Of a stretch of DNA of 64,000 nt, positions 26,101-38,074 are shown piece after piece. The first letter of the stretch is position 1; every line of letters starts with the position of its first letter. This DNA comes from Paramacrobiotus metropolitanus. Its lineage: Eukaryota; Tardigrada; Eutardigrada; Parachela; Macrobiotidae. The DNA lies in assembly GCF_019649055.1 (NCBI RefSeq), contig NW_026570223.1:496001-560000 (forward strand). The letters run 5' to 3'. A program made the position numbers and the translations under genes. Under the pieces are notes generated by a model. The model did no database searches. It was not told the DNA's origin and saw only the letters and a list, made by a program, of their open reading frames with translations.

Positions 26101-29100
26101 TCCTGTAGTGTGTTTGCCATTCGTTTGTTAGCATTTAAATTCTTAGGGCTTTCAATAAAAACCCAATAATTTATTCTTGGTTTTGGAATAATTTGAATTT
26201 TTTAATCGGTTCAATTCAATAATATTTCATTAGGATTCCTTGTGTGCTATTGCTAGTTTTTTTAATTAGGATTCTTACGCTTCAAAAAGCTAAGAAATTA
26301 TTTTTATAATTTATCTTGCGCAGCGATTTGCAGTGAGATTTTATTCACATTTTTTCCTTGGCTCAAATTTCATGAGAAGGTTATGCGGAAGCCGTAACTA
26401 AGAATAGCACGTAAGAACGTCAGCGCACAACTTTCAGAATTTACGAGCGCGGTTCATTGTGCCAATTCCGTGATCTGGCTCGGTTGTGTGTGCGCTGTGC
26501 AGTGAACGGCGGAATGACCGGAAGTGGGTGCCAAAGCGCGCTGTGCGCACTATGTAACCAGCGCGATTCGGTAAACCCGGCAGAAAACACGTAGGCGGAC
26601 AGGCAGGGAATAACGTTGGGCTTCAATTAGCGTAAGTTTGTTTTCGGATTCCCCGATAAGAGCGAGAACCCAGCACCGCATCCGGCTGATTGATCTGACA
26701 ATTCCTTATGCCTAATGATTCGTGTCGCTTTCCAAATGTCATGTTAAGGCGGTAGTTTTTGGCGCGTCTATGTAACCCGACGTCTATGTAACACTACGAG
26801 TAGTTGATTTTTCCAGCACATGTTAAAGTTGCATAAAAAATAATTAAATTATCTCTTGGCAGTAAAAAATGAGAAAAAAATGCTTTAAATAACTTTGAAA
26901 CTTTGTGAAAGAATCAACCAAAGTAGCGGTTTTATGACACCGGTAGAGCCACAAAAAATAATCCGTGAAATTCTACTTATATTGTCTTAACAGTTTTATC
27001 TGGAATTTTATGACAGTTTATGTTCATTTTTTTATGTTTTCACGGTATTATACATGTAGCATAATACACATCGAGCCTGTATTTCAAACCGGGCCGAACA
27101 GAACTGCACACTTTAGGTCGTTAGCGGTGCAACTCTGTAAAGAAAACTAATGACTATGCTAAGTGGTTAATTATTAACTTTAGACTGACTATAAATATTT
27201 AGATAAAAAACCGTTACGAAATAAACAAAAAGGGGGAAAGTTTATAACATCATTGAAAAGTTAACACAGTAAATAAATATTGACGCTTTAATAGATTACG
27301 CCATCGGTGGGTAGCCACTGCTCCGTCGCACTGACCAGGATGATGTACTGTCCACAGTGCCGCGGACTGCAGAACCTGAAACCTTGCCATCCATACTGCT
27401 TAGCCGTTATGAAGTCCTGCCTCGGACAACACATTGATCTCGACAACGAGTGGAACCAATTTGTCGGTAAGAAAGCTGAAACATTTACCAAGAAAATTTT
27501 TTATTTTAAGAATGAAAGCTTTCTACAAATACAAGAAATTTCAGAGCGTGTTTTGTTGCAATATATTTTTAACACGTAAAACGTTCTTCTAAAAAAACTT
27601 TTCTAATGTTAAATGTCAGGAAAGAGAGATTTTACTTGTTTTAACCGTCTTTTTATGAGCAATTGTGAACTACTTGTAATTAAGACCTGCACGTGTGGCG
27701 TTTTTGAATAACTTCAATCCAATCAAAAGCTGAAATGTTTGCCCAGCTTAACAGCTGTATTTAAAAGCTCCTTAACGTTGAAGACGCACATTCGTATAAT
27801 ATAATGTAGATCTGTCAAAAGGGGAAACTAGCTACCACTTAGTACGGTAAGCGGTCTGACCAGTGGCCTATTGATCACTGTCCACTGGCGGCAAACATAT
27901 TTCTCAAGTAACCTGTTTATCAAATGCTCCTTTCAATACACATTGTCGGCTCATTTCCTGCCCGGTCCGGTCTCTCTCCGGCGTTATTGATATTTTTCTC
28001 CATTTTGCGCGCCACTTATTATGCAGGCGAAATCGCAGAATTATTCTTTAGAGGTGAAGTTGTTGACCTTTGAAATATCATTGACGAAACCACAATGAGC
28101 GTGAAAAGACTGCGGAAATTTTTTCAAGCGATTCATGTTGTCGGAAAAAAATACGTTCGCATTTTTAGAAAATTTCTAGCGACGTACAAAACGATTTATT
28201 TAATTTCAGCTAAAAGTTTTCTCTAAGAAGGATCATCCAAAGAATCCTCGTGAATATTTTTTGCAGCTTTTCCTTATTTACCATTAATTTGATGACTCGT
28301 TAACGTCGGTTAAAATTTTTTTTCTAGAATTACATATACACATTGCCGAAAATAAAGTGGTTAGTATACTGTAGAACTTAACGTCAAAAGGTTTCGAAAT
28401 AATTAATGACTGCGTGACCTGATGAATCCGTTTATCCTTAAACCAAACACATGTTGACATGTAAATGATTTTATGGCGTATATCAAAGGGCGAAATGGAA
28501 GCAGGTAATTACGTGAAGCTACTGCGGCGCAGTGTACAACACAAACCCGTCTGGAGCTGTACGGCGGTGTTCTTTATGACCTAATGCCACCCAGTTCTCA
28601 GATCATAAAAACGCCACCATTAAGACTCTCCTCCAGACAATAATGACGCGCCATCATTGTCCCATTGTCATGAATGCTGGGCTTCGCTTAATTTACTTTA
28701 GCAAATACCACCACAGTAAAGGTTACTTCGGGTGTGTTTTTCTTTGAATCCACTGAAACAATGCGCATTATTAGCGATGATATGTTTAGGTTTCATACCG
28801 GGCACAGCTTTTCCCTTTTGCAATACCGTTTTTCTCAGCAAATTCCTCAGCGGATCAGTATGAAAATGTAATAGGTGCGGCCCGTTGTGGACAAGGGAAC
28901 TCATGCATTCTAATACTTAATATGATAGCGATATAATAATAATAACAATTATTACAATAATACTTGGAGTAATTACCAATTATGCAGCGATTGACTTGGG
29001 GGAATTGTGTTTGTATTCATAACCATGGACAGCAGTCCATAAAACTTAAGGTTAATGGTACTTAAGCTAAAAACAAGATCAGCTAGAAAGTAGTGGCCAT

Positions 29101-32100
29101 AAAATACATAACACCTATAATTAAATAAATTAAAAAATCAGTGTAGTGTAAATTGCCTGAAAAATTATAATACGTTTTTAAACACACGCATCAACATTAG
29201 GGTTTTATTAAATATAATAAACAGCACGTGTGTATCTGTATATGGCGATGTGGAAATTGTTGGCTAAGAATAACGCTTTAATACTGTAGTATGGTTAATC
29301 TTCAAACGTCGGGGTTTTTAAATTTAATCATACGGAGATTTTTAGTTTTTACGTACGCGTATATATATAAAAGTTCATATATGTGCATACTCTGGGGAAA
29401 ACTCATGAACAATATCAACACATCACACATGACTTATTTTGTTACAATGTCGTTCCAGATAGTTTAAAGCACTTCCCTAAATATAAAACCGGCAAAGCCC
29501 GGCACACTTGACCAGTGCAATCCTCTTAAAAGGAGGAATGTGGTCACTTCCCTCTCCCGTATAGCGAGGCACGAGAGGAACAAAAGTGCCGTTGAATTTC
29601 CTCAAATACACACTGATTTGTGTGTTTCCCCCTAAAAGCTCTTAAGGAGTGGGATTAACAAACTGAGCAGGATTTTCCGTGTGTTATTTAAATGAATATT
29701 AATTCCCCAGTCCCCAGTGCTGGGCAGTCCACCATCTGGCCGCCCGAGTCAAAGCGACTTAATCGCACTTTTATCATTTGTCTTTTGTTATTCCTCCCCT
29801 TATTAATACAAATAGCCCGGAGAGTTGATTATGTCGCAGTTAGGGATCATGCTAATTATGCGCATACCGAGCATTAAGAATTAACCACTTTTGACACATT
29901 CCTAACTCACTGCGCGCCAGTCAGCGCCATCTGCCTGCTTCTTCGCCGGCCCGTTACTAATTTTGTTATACAAAATTTTGCCAGTTTCTTCATTAAAACA
30001 TAATTAAGTGTTGGTAACGCTAAGTTACGGTAATTTCAATTTTTAATTATTTAAAAATTAATGCTCTTCGCAGTTATAACGGTTGGTAGAAAACAATGCG
30101 GGAAACTTTCACGCACGAGATAACGTATGCGCAGGCGGAATCAATGGATAACGGTGGTATTTTAATTGCAGATGCGCTGCTCTTATTAGCCGACCGGCTA
30201 AGAAATCCATACAATATTGAGGCGGTGGTTGCGCCCATTGATGTCAAAATATCCGAGGCCATCATGAATCTCCAAGACAATGGGCCGAAAATTTCCGAGC
30301 AGGTAAGCATATAGTATTTAATCGGAGCGCAACAATTCCGCGTATCCAGTTGCCGACGCGCAGCTGCTCGCGTCCAGGTGGCCACATATTATCCCGATTA
30401 TTGGTCATTCGCCCAGTTATCAAAGAAACTGAAAACAAATTTCTTATCGTAGAAGCGAATGTATACAAAATCTAATTATCAACACGAACAAAATATTTGA
30501 AAGATTTTCTGTTTTTCCGTATAATTTTTTGTGTTTAAGATTTTAAAAAAATAATAGGCAACATTAGAAGACAAATAAGGCAATTACGGATATCAATACA
30601 GAACAACAGGTGACCTTCAGTAGTACAATAGTCTAACAGTACAATAGTTTAGTAGAACAGTGCTGAAAATGTTTTCCTTTTTTAAATTTTTAGGAATTAT
30701 TTTACGTCTATAAGATTTCAGTTATTAAAGCCGTAATTTTGTTAAATGGGAATTACGGATACGAAAGACAGGTGACCTTTACAGGTGCTGAAAGAGTGCG
30801 GTGCCAAGCGTACCCGCCGCGCTGCCCTGCGCCAGCCACTTATCAACCTGACCAAAACACTCCGTTGTCAGCCAGCGTTCATCCAGTTACCGGTCTGGTC
30901 AGTCTAGACCATCTCAGTAAGGAACTGAAAGAGAAACTGGCTCCCACCAAGAACTTTTGGAGCAGCCTCCCCGGGCAGATGTGCAGTGATTACGGGAAGA
31001 GCATTAAAACCCCGCTGCAGGATGACTGCTGGAACGGATTAACCAAATCCAAGTAGGTCACCCGAAGAAAATACTCTTTCAGGGGAAAGTACTCAAAGTA
31101 GGGATTAAACAGTGGATGCGGTAATGGAAGCGGCTTTGCAGGTCGATTGCGTCAGCGGTGGAAGCGGCGGGTAACCCGGGCGCAAAGATGACCAAGAGTC
31201 TGACGGAAGCGCCCGGCGGCACGGAGAGCGGTGTAGGAAAGGGTGGGCTGATTAATCAGCAGATTCAGCAGCTGCGAGTGGCCACCATGCGATTGCGACA
31301 GGCGTATAACGGCACGGATGTGGATGTTATCGAACCTGGTAGGTTAATGGATAACGTCATAGTCGTAATACCGATTAGCAGTCGGGTGGCCGTCGGCAAC
31401 TTCTTTATTTTTTCATAAAAATAATGAAATTGCACAGTCGTTTAATACAGAAACAAAATAACAATTAAGCTCGCTTTTATGCACCCTCAGAATTCTTGGC
31501 ACATGGCCTGTTATTTGCTGCATTAAATAAAAAACATAGTTGAATAAAAATTAAAAAGAAGTCAGAAGTAAAAAATCGAAAAAAGCTGTTTTAAAATTGT
31601 TACATTTAGTTATCGTAAGCAATATGGACTTGTCTCCACGAGAGACAAAGTTACACAAAAACTTTTATAGAAATTCGTTGTAGAGTAAAATTTTTGGTAT
31701 TTTAGTGGCCGATTCTGACGACGAAGACCATACCGCGGAATCCTCCATAACAGCTGACGTGGAAGGCAGCGGCAGCGGTGATGGTGCATTCGACGCGGAC
31801 GGCTCCGATTTAGAACCCGACGAGGACGACGAAGACACCGAAATCGAAGGCTCCGGCCTGATCGAGTCCACCGTGGCCACCATCCGCGTCCACGGCCCGA
31901 GCGCCATCACTCTCCCGCCGGAGATCCCTATCATCATCCCCGAGACGATATCATCGGCCGCGCCTCCCCGCCCTGCCGCCCCCATCACCATCGAGCACGA
32001 GGTGCGTCCCCTACCCACCTCCACCACGCCAGACGATCTCCACTTCGACACCACGACGACCACCCACCGCCCGGCCATCATCGTCACGACGGCCCCGCCC

Positions 32101-32214
32101 ACCACCCGCAGACCACCGGAGCCCAAGCGGCCGCCGGTGGCCGCCGCGCCTTACTGCCATTCCTCCGTTTTCCTGATACTTTTATCTGTGTTAATATGGC
32201 GGTTCAGTAGTTAG
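14163..32214 (+). CDS. Glypican (GPC4/6, Dally-like group), GPI-anchored heparan sulphate proteoglycan
   Basis: Core protein of a cell-surface proteoglycan; glypicans bind Wnt, Hedgehog, FGF and BMP ligands. Eight exons: 14163-14433, 24708-24866, 25518-25918, 27295-27466, 30172-30302, 30772-31052, 31142-31338 and 31706-32214, giving 706 residues with all phases consistent. Exon 1 holds a signal peptide and the first conserved Cys with VPRRAING. Exon 2 continues [13 protein letters not shown], the family signature. Later landmarks are [48 protein letters not shown] and AYNGTDVD. Exon 8 has clustered Ser-Gly sites in an acidic setting ([14 protein letters not shown]) for glycosaminoglycan chains, then a Pro/Thr-rich stretch, and ends in a hydrophobic GPI-type tail ([15 protein letters not shown]). 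For exon 6 the acceptor at 30771/30772 keeps the frame; the one 19 nt downstream would not. The start of exon 4 was chosen by phase (acceptor at 27294). Confidence 0.93.
14434..24707 (+). other. First intron of the glypican gene (10.3 kb)
   Basis: Far longer than any other intron in the window. No coding exon was supported in it. It has several less AT-rich islands (about 17.2-18.0, 18.4-18.8, 19.4-19.6 and 22.8-23.2 kb) with CT/GA runs, separated by AT-rich DNA, a layout often seen in introns carrying enhancers. Regulatory function is inferred from size and position only. Confidence 0.6.
25919..27294 (+). other. Third intron of the glypican gene
   Basis: Bounded by the donor after TCGGAG and the acceptor TTTAATAG. 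AT-rich, with no coding or RNA feature recognised inside. Confidence 0.6.
27467..30171 (+). other. Fourth intron of the glypican gene (2.7 kb)
   Basis: Joins NQFV to [10 protein letters not shown] across GTAAGA and TTGCAG, matching the uninterrupted family sequence. Nothing else was recognised inside. Confidence 0.65.
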
Positions 32215-33217
32215 CTGAACGCGACCACCCCCGGGGACGCACGCAGATTATGTGCCGTTTATTGCTGACCTTTTGACATTGTGGTCCGCGCCCGCCGCCC
32301 GCCCCGATGGCCCGAGAGAAAGAGCCGGCCGGGTGCCGACACAATATGTGATCTTTCGATGCAGTTTTTATTAATTTTGTCTGTTTTGAAAATAAGTACA
32401 TGTCTCGTTCGTTGTTTTTGTGGACATGTCGACTTCTTTTTTACGTTTTTCGTACTGTCTTTTTCTGGTTAAGTTAATTGTTTTTTTGTTAGCTGTGCCG
32501 TTTTTTAAAATCCATGTTGTCATGGGTCCAAGTTGATAGTATGGAGATTTTAAAAATTTTAATCCTCTGCGTTCGGTTAGTACTTTTGACAGACTTGTTA
32601 CTGGTGTATTTTTAATGGTTACCTATGTGTAGGAAGTTCTATATTGTGATTGCGTTAATAAAATACTGGTTTCGTTGTCCTGTACCGAAAAATGAAATCC
32701 AGATTCGATTTATGCTGTTGCAACCCGCTATCGCAGAAGTGTATACTCGTGAACTGGATTTGTTTTTGTTTGTTCGGCTTAATTATTCTTCAACAAAAAT
32801 GCCACACGTGATCTTTGGTCTGGAATTTTCCGTTCCTGATTAATTACGAGTGATTTGACTATACACATTACACATCTGACTGGGTTGTATGCCACGTTTG
32901 CCACGCACAACGACCCCGGTTTGAAAATACAGCATAGCATTCTTTACAATCAGGTCAATCACACAGGCAAAGTGCGCCTGAAAGGGCCATAATTATCTGA
33001 TCGCACGAATCTTCCGGCACACAACCATAGTAAGTACTAACGTCACGTACTCCATGATACACAAAATTAATACTGCCGTATTCAAGTATATACTGCGATA
33101 CTGCATATTCTTGTGTGCCTTGCGTTTGCGCATCATGTGTTTTTTGGTTTCTCTTCCGCTCAAATTTATATTAATTTCGACATTTATCGGTAACAGACAC
33201 CTGTGGACGGATTTAGA
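32215..33217. other. Glypican 3' flank and intergenic DNA
   Basis: Contains the candidate poly(A) signal and no supported gene. Confidence 0.5.
32657..32662 (+). terminator. Candidate poly(A) signal of glypican
   Basis: AATAAA about 440 nt after the stop codon. It is the first canonical signal noticed on this strand; actual use is unproven. Confidence 0.35.
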
Positions 33218-33613
33218 ATGCGTTGGCTCCGCGCCACGCGAGCTGCAGACCCTCAGCGTGGCGACTATCGAAAAGTTGTTGGTATTGCTGGAGTAATAGT
33301 GGTGTTCGGCTTATTCTTCATCGTAATTCTGCTGGTCCTCACAGCAAACAGCGAAGAAAACCTGCACCGTATGGAAGACCCGTTAGTCCTATGCAGTAAT
33401 GCAACGCCAGCACACGCCGAGGCCGTTTCCATGGTATCCACTGATGGGAACCAGTCGTCGCCTCTGCTCTTGAGTGCGGAAACCATGAACTCCGTTGTGG
33501 ACAACGGTTCGCCGTTCGATGCGGAGGTCATTAGGTCGATGTTAATACTGGCTGTACGGAGTGTTTTCAGTAACTTTACATCGGAAGACCGAAAAAGTAA
33601 TCATGCGATATAG
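33218..33613 (+). CDS. Small single-pass membrane protein, unrecognised
   Basis: Single-exon frame of 131 residues from the first ATG (MRWLRATRAADPQRG). A basic N-terminus is followed by a strong membrane segment at about residues 25-48 (VVGIAGVIVVFGLFFIVILL), then a Ser/Thr-containing ectodomain with N-glycosylation motifs (NAT, NQS, NFT). The basic N-terminus suggests a type II or signal-anchor orientation. An acceptor-like CAG lies just upstream, so this could also be the last exon of a larger gene. The next gene downstream has the same plan with a much longer ectodomain; shared ancestry is possible but was not shown by alignment. Confidence 0.45.
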   Translation: MRWLRATRAADPQRGDYRKVVGIAGVIVVFGLFFIVILLVLTANSEENLHRMEDPLVLCSNATPAHAEAVSMVSTDGNQSSPLLLSAETMNSVVDNGSPFDAEVIRSMLILAVRSVFSNFTSEDRKSNHAI

Positions 33614-34506
33614 GAATCGTTGGCGTAATAGCAACCGCATTTGGCATCTGGAAAACTGTTTTATCAGTTGTTGAATACAAGTGATTTGAGTAGTTTGAAC
33701 GGACTTAAGTAAGATACATGAGTAAGACCATGGTCTGCTCTTATTGATCTGTATGTAGGGTGTAGCTCTGTTTCTATAATGTCAAGTAATCTAATTCAGT
33801 CAATTAAAACGGAACCGCCCAGAACGGCAACAAATCTCAAAGGTATCTCAAAGAACGTGATAGTGCAGATTTTCGTCATCTTATCTCGTGGCTGCACAGG
33901 TCGTTTGCTAATAGTAAATTAATTTTTACTGGTTTTTATTTTTTTAATTAATTTTTTGGGTGTATGGAAGCGCTTTTTCACAAACACCAGCCAGCGTTAA
34001 ATGAAAACTTTACCATCTAATGCATCCGTCAGAAGAGGTCATTCGAGAAATTCCACTCCAGCCTTTTGGATAACCGTTTGTATTGTTGCCGTTGGTATTA
34101 GCATTTGTTGCCGGTGGTTGTGACTCTGCGGGAACTTCCTATAGTCCACTGTATCTGTATATTATCATATAGTTCTAAGCGATCACGAATTGTTGACTCC
34201 TGAACCCATTAGCGTGCGTACGGTACAGATACACGTAATACTGGGTAAAAACTATACATGCATGAGTGATGGAGACATATGGCGGCGGAAACAATACTGA
34301 AATATGGCCTTTGCATACTAATTGCGTGACTGGCCGACTGATAATGCAGCATGATGCAGTATGTTAATTTTTCAAACTCACAAGCAACGAAATTTCTGCG
34401 TACGCTTAATGTTTGCGATTATGGCAAATGAAATAACGGTTCCAAATTTCATTAATCTACATCCGCACATCAGCTTTGCAAGTTTGCTGAACATCCGCAA
34501 ACAACG
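33614..34506. other. Spacer between the two membrane-protein genes
   Basis: AT-rich, no supported gene. It should hold the promoter of the downstream gene, but no clear TATA box was chosen. Confidence 0.5.
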
Positions 34507-36036
34507 ATGTCGAAATCCCAGACTGCATTCTTTTTTGCGTTATTAATGGTGATTATTATCCTGTTGATCATTCTGATTTTGTTGTTGTTGTCTGCACTGA
34601 TTAAATGTCGGGATGAGAAACTATTTTTGGCCCATCAAAAGATATTTACGCCAATGGAGTTAAGCCGTTCTGATGAGGTGTTCCACATAGCCGAGCGGAA
34701 TGGAGCGTTAGTCACACAGCATGAGAAGAGTACGATCCCGTCTGGCAATGGACCATCCTCTACAACAATGAATTTTCCGGCCTTCTTCAACAACCGTGAT
34801 TTTCCCACTACGCTAAACGAACAAGCAACACCAAAGGCTTCAACTCCTGTACCGCGTACATCATCGCCGAATACGCGCTTGCAGCTCAAAAAGGTACACA
34901 CACGTAACTGGTTCCCTACAGCTGATTATCCTACAACAAGTTCGACAGCCATCGCTAATTTCACGGATTTCTCGGAATATATTAACGCCGCAAAACGTTC
35001 AAACGATCTCGAAGATTATCATGGCGATAGCCTCCCGCATAGTGAAATTAATTCAGTACAAATTACTAGTCCACAAAGTACAGTTAATTTTGTTCAAATG
35101 ATATCGCCTCCATTTTCTACAATGGTTGTCTTGCTGCCGAAAGAAATTACTGCCGTACAACCGGAAGCAACGCAACCGGCAACCTCTTCTGGTTCCCAAG
35201 TCAAAAGCTTTTCTTTAACTGCCGATTTTATTACGAGTAGCGAAACCGAGCAAGTGATAAGCAACTCTAGTGAGCGGGAAGATATAATAACTCCGCACCC
35301 AGCTATGACGATTTCGCTAGCCAACTCCGGAAAACTGATGCCTGGTCTCGACGATTTGGAGGCAATCCTACCTACCAGTTTTACCGGCACCGTAGTTCCA
35401 CATAAAGCTTCCGCAAATTTTGTGTCATCTAACGCTACAATTAGCGAAGATATGCCCAACCTTAGAACTCCGACATTACCGACGGAAGATTCTACTTTTG
35501 TGCAAAATACAGCAGCACCAGAAGATGGACGCAAAAAACAGAACCATACGAGCAAAATAGTCTCTCTCGTAACGCTAGTGGACCGTGCACAAACGAATGT
35601 CTCCACCAAAATGAGCCACAGCGTAAACATCACCGGTAAACCACGAATTCCAGAAATTTCAGAAAGCAAAGAAAACGTCACAGTTATTTCGCTATTGCTG
35701 ATGCTACCGAAACATTTAACAGCGACTAAAAATGTGAAGGAAAGCCCACTCTCTCTCCTAAAATATAGCACCTTTCGAAGCACGCAACGAAAGGAACTAA
35801 GGTTTACTACCAAGAGAAAAGTGGCAACTGACGGAAGTCAAGATTACGTCGAGGATGAAATATGGGATTTCGATTCTACGGAAGACGAAGAAACTCACTC
35901 TCAACACGTCAAATCAAAGAAATCATCAGCGTCTTTTCGGCGACGGGGCCAGCAATCTGGTTGGAATTATCGGCCGGGCCGCGGTTCACAAAGGCACCGA
36001 AGACCTCTTGGCTATGCATTTAAACTTCGAGGATAA
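34507..36036 (+). CDS. Single-pass membrane protein with long Ser/Thr-rich ectodomain (mucin-like)
   Basis: Intronless frame of 509 residues, by far the longest uninterrupted non-transposon frame here. Residues ~8-34 form one very hydrophobic segment (LLMVIIILLIILILLLLSAL), a signal anchor. The following ~400 residues are rich in Ser, Thr, Pro and Asn with scattered NxS/T sites, as in O-glycosylated stalks. The C-terminal ~60 residues change character: an acidic patch (YVEDEIWDFDSTEDEE) and then a very basic Arg/Gly end (RPGRGSQRHRRPLGYAFKLRG is the last part). No enzymatic or binding domain was recognised. The frame has no stop over 1.5 kb, which supports real coding, but absence of introns and homologues leaves identity open. 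Confidence 0.65.
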   Translation: MSKSQTAFFFALLMVIIILLIILILLLLSALIKCRDEKLFLAHQKIFTPMELSRSDEVFHIAERNGALVTQHEKSTIPSGNGPSSTTMNFPAFFNNRDFPTTLNEQATPKASTPVPRTSSPNTRLQLKKVHTRNWFPTADYPTTSSTAIANFTDFSEYINAAKRSNDLEDYHGDSLPHSEINSVQITSPQSTVNFVQMISPPFSTMVVLLPKEITAVQPEATQPATSSGSQVKSFSLTADFITSSETEQVISNSSEREDIITPHPAMTISLANSGKLMPGLDDLEAILPTSFTGTVVPHKASANFVSSNATISEDMPNLRTPTLPTEDSTFVQNTAAPEDGRKKQNHTSKIVSLVTLVDRAQTNVSTKMSHSVNITGKPRIPEISESKENVTVISLLLMLPKHLTATKNVKESPLSLLKYSTFRSTQRKELRFTTKRKVATDGSQDYVEDEIWDFDSTEDEETHSQHVKSKKSSASFRRRGQQSGWNYRPGRGSQRHRRPLGYAFKLRG

Positions 36037-36597
36037 TTTTCTCGTGTACGATACTCCTAGTTTATTTACGAGTTTTCCTACACTAGACCATCAATTCATT
36101 AAGTAAAAAATTACGTCTACAATACGCTGGATTTATTTACGGCATGGTGGAGCCACTGTACTGTGTGTGGTGCCTACGTGCGCCAATTCCACAGTTGGCG
36201 CGCCACTGCCTTCTGCTCTACGCTGTATGCCAAGTTAATTGGGAATTCTTGATTTATCGAGAATCTCGAGTGTATGGAATTTCGTTTCGTGGACAGGTTC
36301 ATAAATTTCCAATCCTTTGCTGTATCAAAACCATCATATGAAATTTCAAAATTGTTGGGCCAAAACTGTAAAATAAACTAAATATAACATAATAAAAATT
36401 ATGACTTAGTGGCTTTCTTGGCTTAAACCTATATGTGAAGCATTTTGTTGTAGATAAGTACCCTCGCAAAAGGACAATCTCTAAAAAACTCAAGCACTTA
36501 AGCGCAAACGTATACCGGAAACCGCCATTCTTGAAGGTTCTGTGCTTCAAATATCTACCGTTGCTTAGGCCTTTTCGCCAGCCCGTGAAAAGGCATG
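36037..36597. other. Spacer before the LTR retrotransposon
   Basis: No supported gene. A hairpin-capable inverted repeat (GCGCCAA ... TTGGCGC) lies at 36180-36201. Confidence 0.5.
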
Positions 36598-36602
36598 CCC
36601 TA
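36598..36602. repeat. Target site duplication, left copy
   Basis: CCCTA directly next to the 3' LTR, repeated at 41107-41111 next to the 5' LTR. Five bases is normal for Ty3/gypsy integrases. Confidence 0.9.
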
Positions 36603-36754
36603 TGTCACGTATTACCAAATACGTATATTTTATTTATTCCGCGAGCTAACCAGAGAACTGACTAATCTGTAGACTGTATGTCAGGAATGTAAATATTCAT
36701 AAAGGTTAACGTTGCTAAGCACTTGAAGTCGTATACAAAGTACATGCCTTCACA
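36603..36754 (-). repeat. 3' LTR
   Basis: 152 bp, differing from the 5' LTR by two substitutions. This is very short for a gypsy-type LTR. Confidence 0.93.
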
Positions 36755-36764
36755 CCTTCCCCAG
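36755..36764 (-). promoter_or_regulatory. Polypurine tract of the retrotransposon
   Basis: CTGGGGAAGG on the coding strand, touching the 3' LTR; the usual place for plus-strand priming. Confidence 0.75.
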
Positions 36765-36797
36765 TGTGTTTGTAGTTAAACACACTCAAGCACACAG

Positions 36798-37258
36798 TTA
36801 AGAACCAAATTTAGGATCCGCTATTAATCGATCCGGTTTCACTATGGTTCGTTCCGTTCTTCGTAAATTTTCAACTGGCTGCGGTGGCTTGACCTTTTTC
36901 GGTTTGGTTGGCTGTTGAGCTGCCGCTGGGTCATTTTTCGCTGTTGTTGTCTCTTTGACGTTATCTGGCGGAGGTTTCACCGTTTCATTAGCAGGGCGCG
37001 CTTCCTGTTTCGGTGTTTCATCCGCCATCCGTGCTGCAGAATTGTTCTGTGCGTCGACAACTGGCGTTTCTGGCAATGTACTGCCAAGTTTCACTTCACT
37101 GGTTCCAGCCAGTATCGCGGTCGAATTTGATTATAGTGTCGGCGCCAGACTGTTCCGTTGACGGAAATCTCCCAGATTCGGGCGCCGTCCCGCTCGATCA
37201 GTTTTCCACTGACCCAGTCAACGTCGCGACTGGGGCGGAAATCTTGAACGAGAACCAG
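36798..37258 (-). pseudogene. Retrotransposon integrase C-terminal tail, broken
   Basis: After an in-frame TAG at 37256-37258 the frame continues with a typical integrase C-terminal segment (WRRHYNQIRPRYWLEP). A short basic/Pro-rich tail in another frame follows, ending RRTERTIVKPDRLI near 36800. Both stop and frame change argue against function. Confidence 0.7.
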
Positions 37259-38074
37259 CTAACCAGGCTGAAAGCTCTTCGGAACTGTCCGCTTGTCGAA
37301 ATTCCTTCGGTATCGTTCGCGTTTACGTTCGGCCGTAGTCATCATGACGGGGATCAGCAGGTCCAACGTTGAGCGCATTTTGCGGCCCATGAACAGCTCG
37401 GCTGGCGACTTGCCCGTTGTGGCGTGTGGAACGCTGCGATACCGCCAGAAGATCTGACGCAGGGCAGCTGGGAGTGTTTTGCCATCTTCCATCAGCTTCG
37501 CGATTCCCTCTTTCACGGTCTGTACGTAACGCTCCACTTGCCCGTTGGATTGTGGGTGACCCGGTGGCGTTCGGATGTGCTTAATCTCAAACTGGTTACA
37601 GAAATCGATGAACTGCTGTGAAGTGAATTGCGTACCGTTGTCGGAGACGGCTTCTGCAAATACTCCGTAGCGACTAAACATCGTGAGCAGAGCGTCGATG
37701 ACAGTTTCGGTCGTGGCAAGCTTCATGGAAATCACTTCTGGCCACTTGGACATGGCGTCCACTACCACGAACAGCATGGTTCCATGGTACGGGCCGGCGA
37801 AGTCCATATGTACGCGCTTCCAGGGTGCATCTGGGACCTCCCACTGGGCCAGCGGAACCTTCGCGGTGTCGTGAGCTCGTTCCGTGCAGGTGCGGCAGTC
37901 TTTGCTGACCTGCTCGATTTCACGGTCCTTCTGCGGCCACCAACAGTAACCTCGGGCTTCTGCCTTCATCTTTCCAGCCCCCATGTGGTCTTCGTGCAGA
38001 TATGTCAGCAGCTGCTGGCGGAACTTCTCAGGAATCACAGTCCAGTGACCCCAGCAGACACAGCCGTTCACCAT
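37259..38074 (-). pseudogene. Retrotransposon integrase region
   Basis: Integrase with an N-terminal zinc-binding segment (HEDHMGAGKM ... CRTC) and a DDE core: Asp in MDFAGPYHG, Asp in SDNGTQF and Glu in PQSNGQVERYVQ. The piece is open through the core but joins the RNase H part only after a frame change near 38.10-38.12 kb, and it ends at the TAG mentioned for the tail. Confidence 0.88.

Noticed and set aside
30772-31052. Apparent frameshift in glypican exon 6
   Set aside because: It arises only if the acceptor at 30790 is used. The acceptor at 30771/30772 keeps one frame through to DDCWNG.
31665-32126. 153-residue minus-strand frame rich in Gly, Ser and Val
   Set aside because: Exact antisense of glypican exon 8; its composition mirrors the Pro/Thr and acidic codons of that exon.
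35094-35813. 239-residue open frame on the minus strand
   Set aside because: It is the antisense shadow of the Ser/Thr-rich membrane protein and has no family resemblance.
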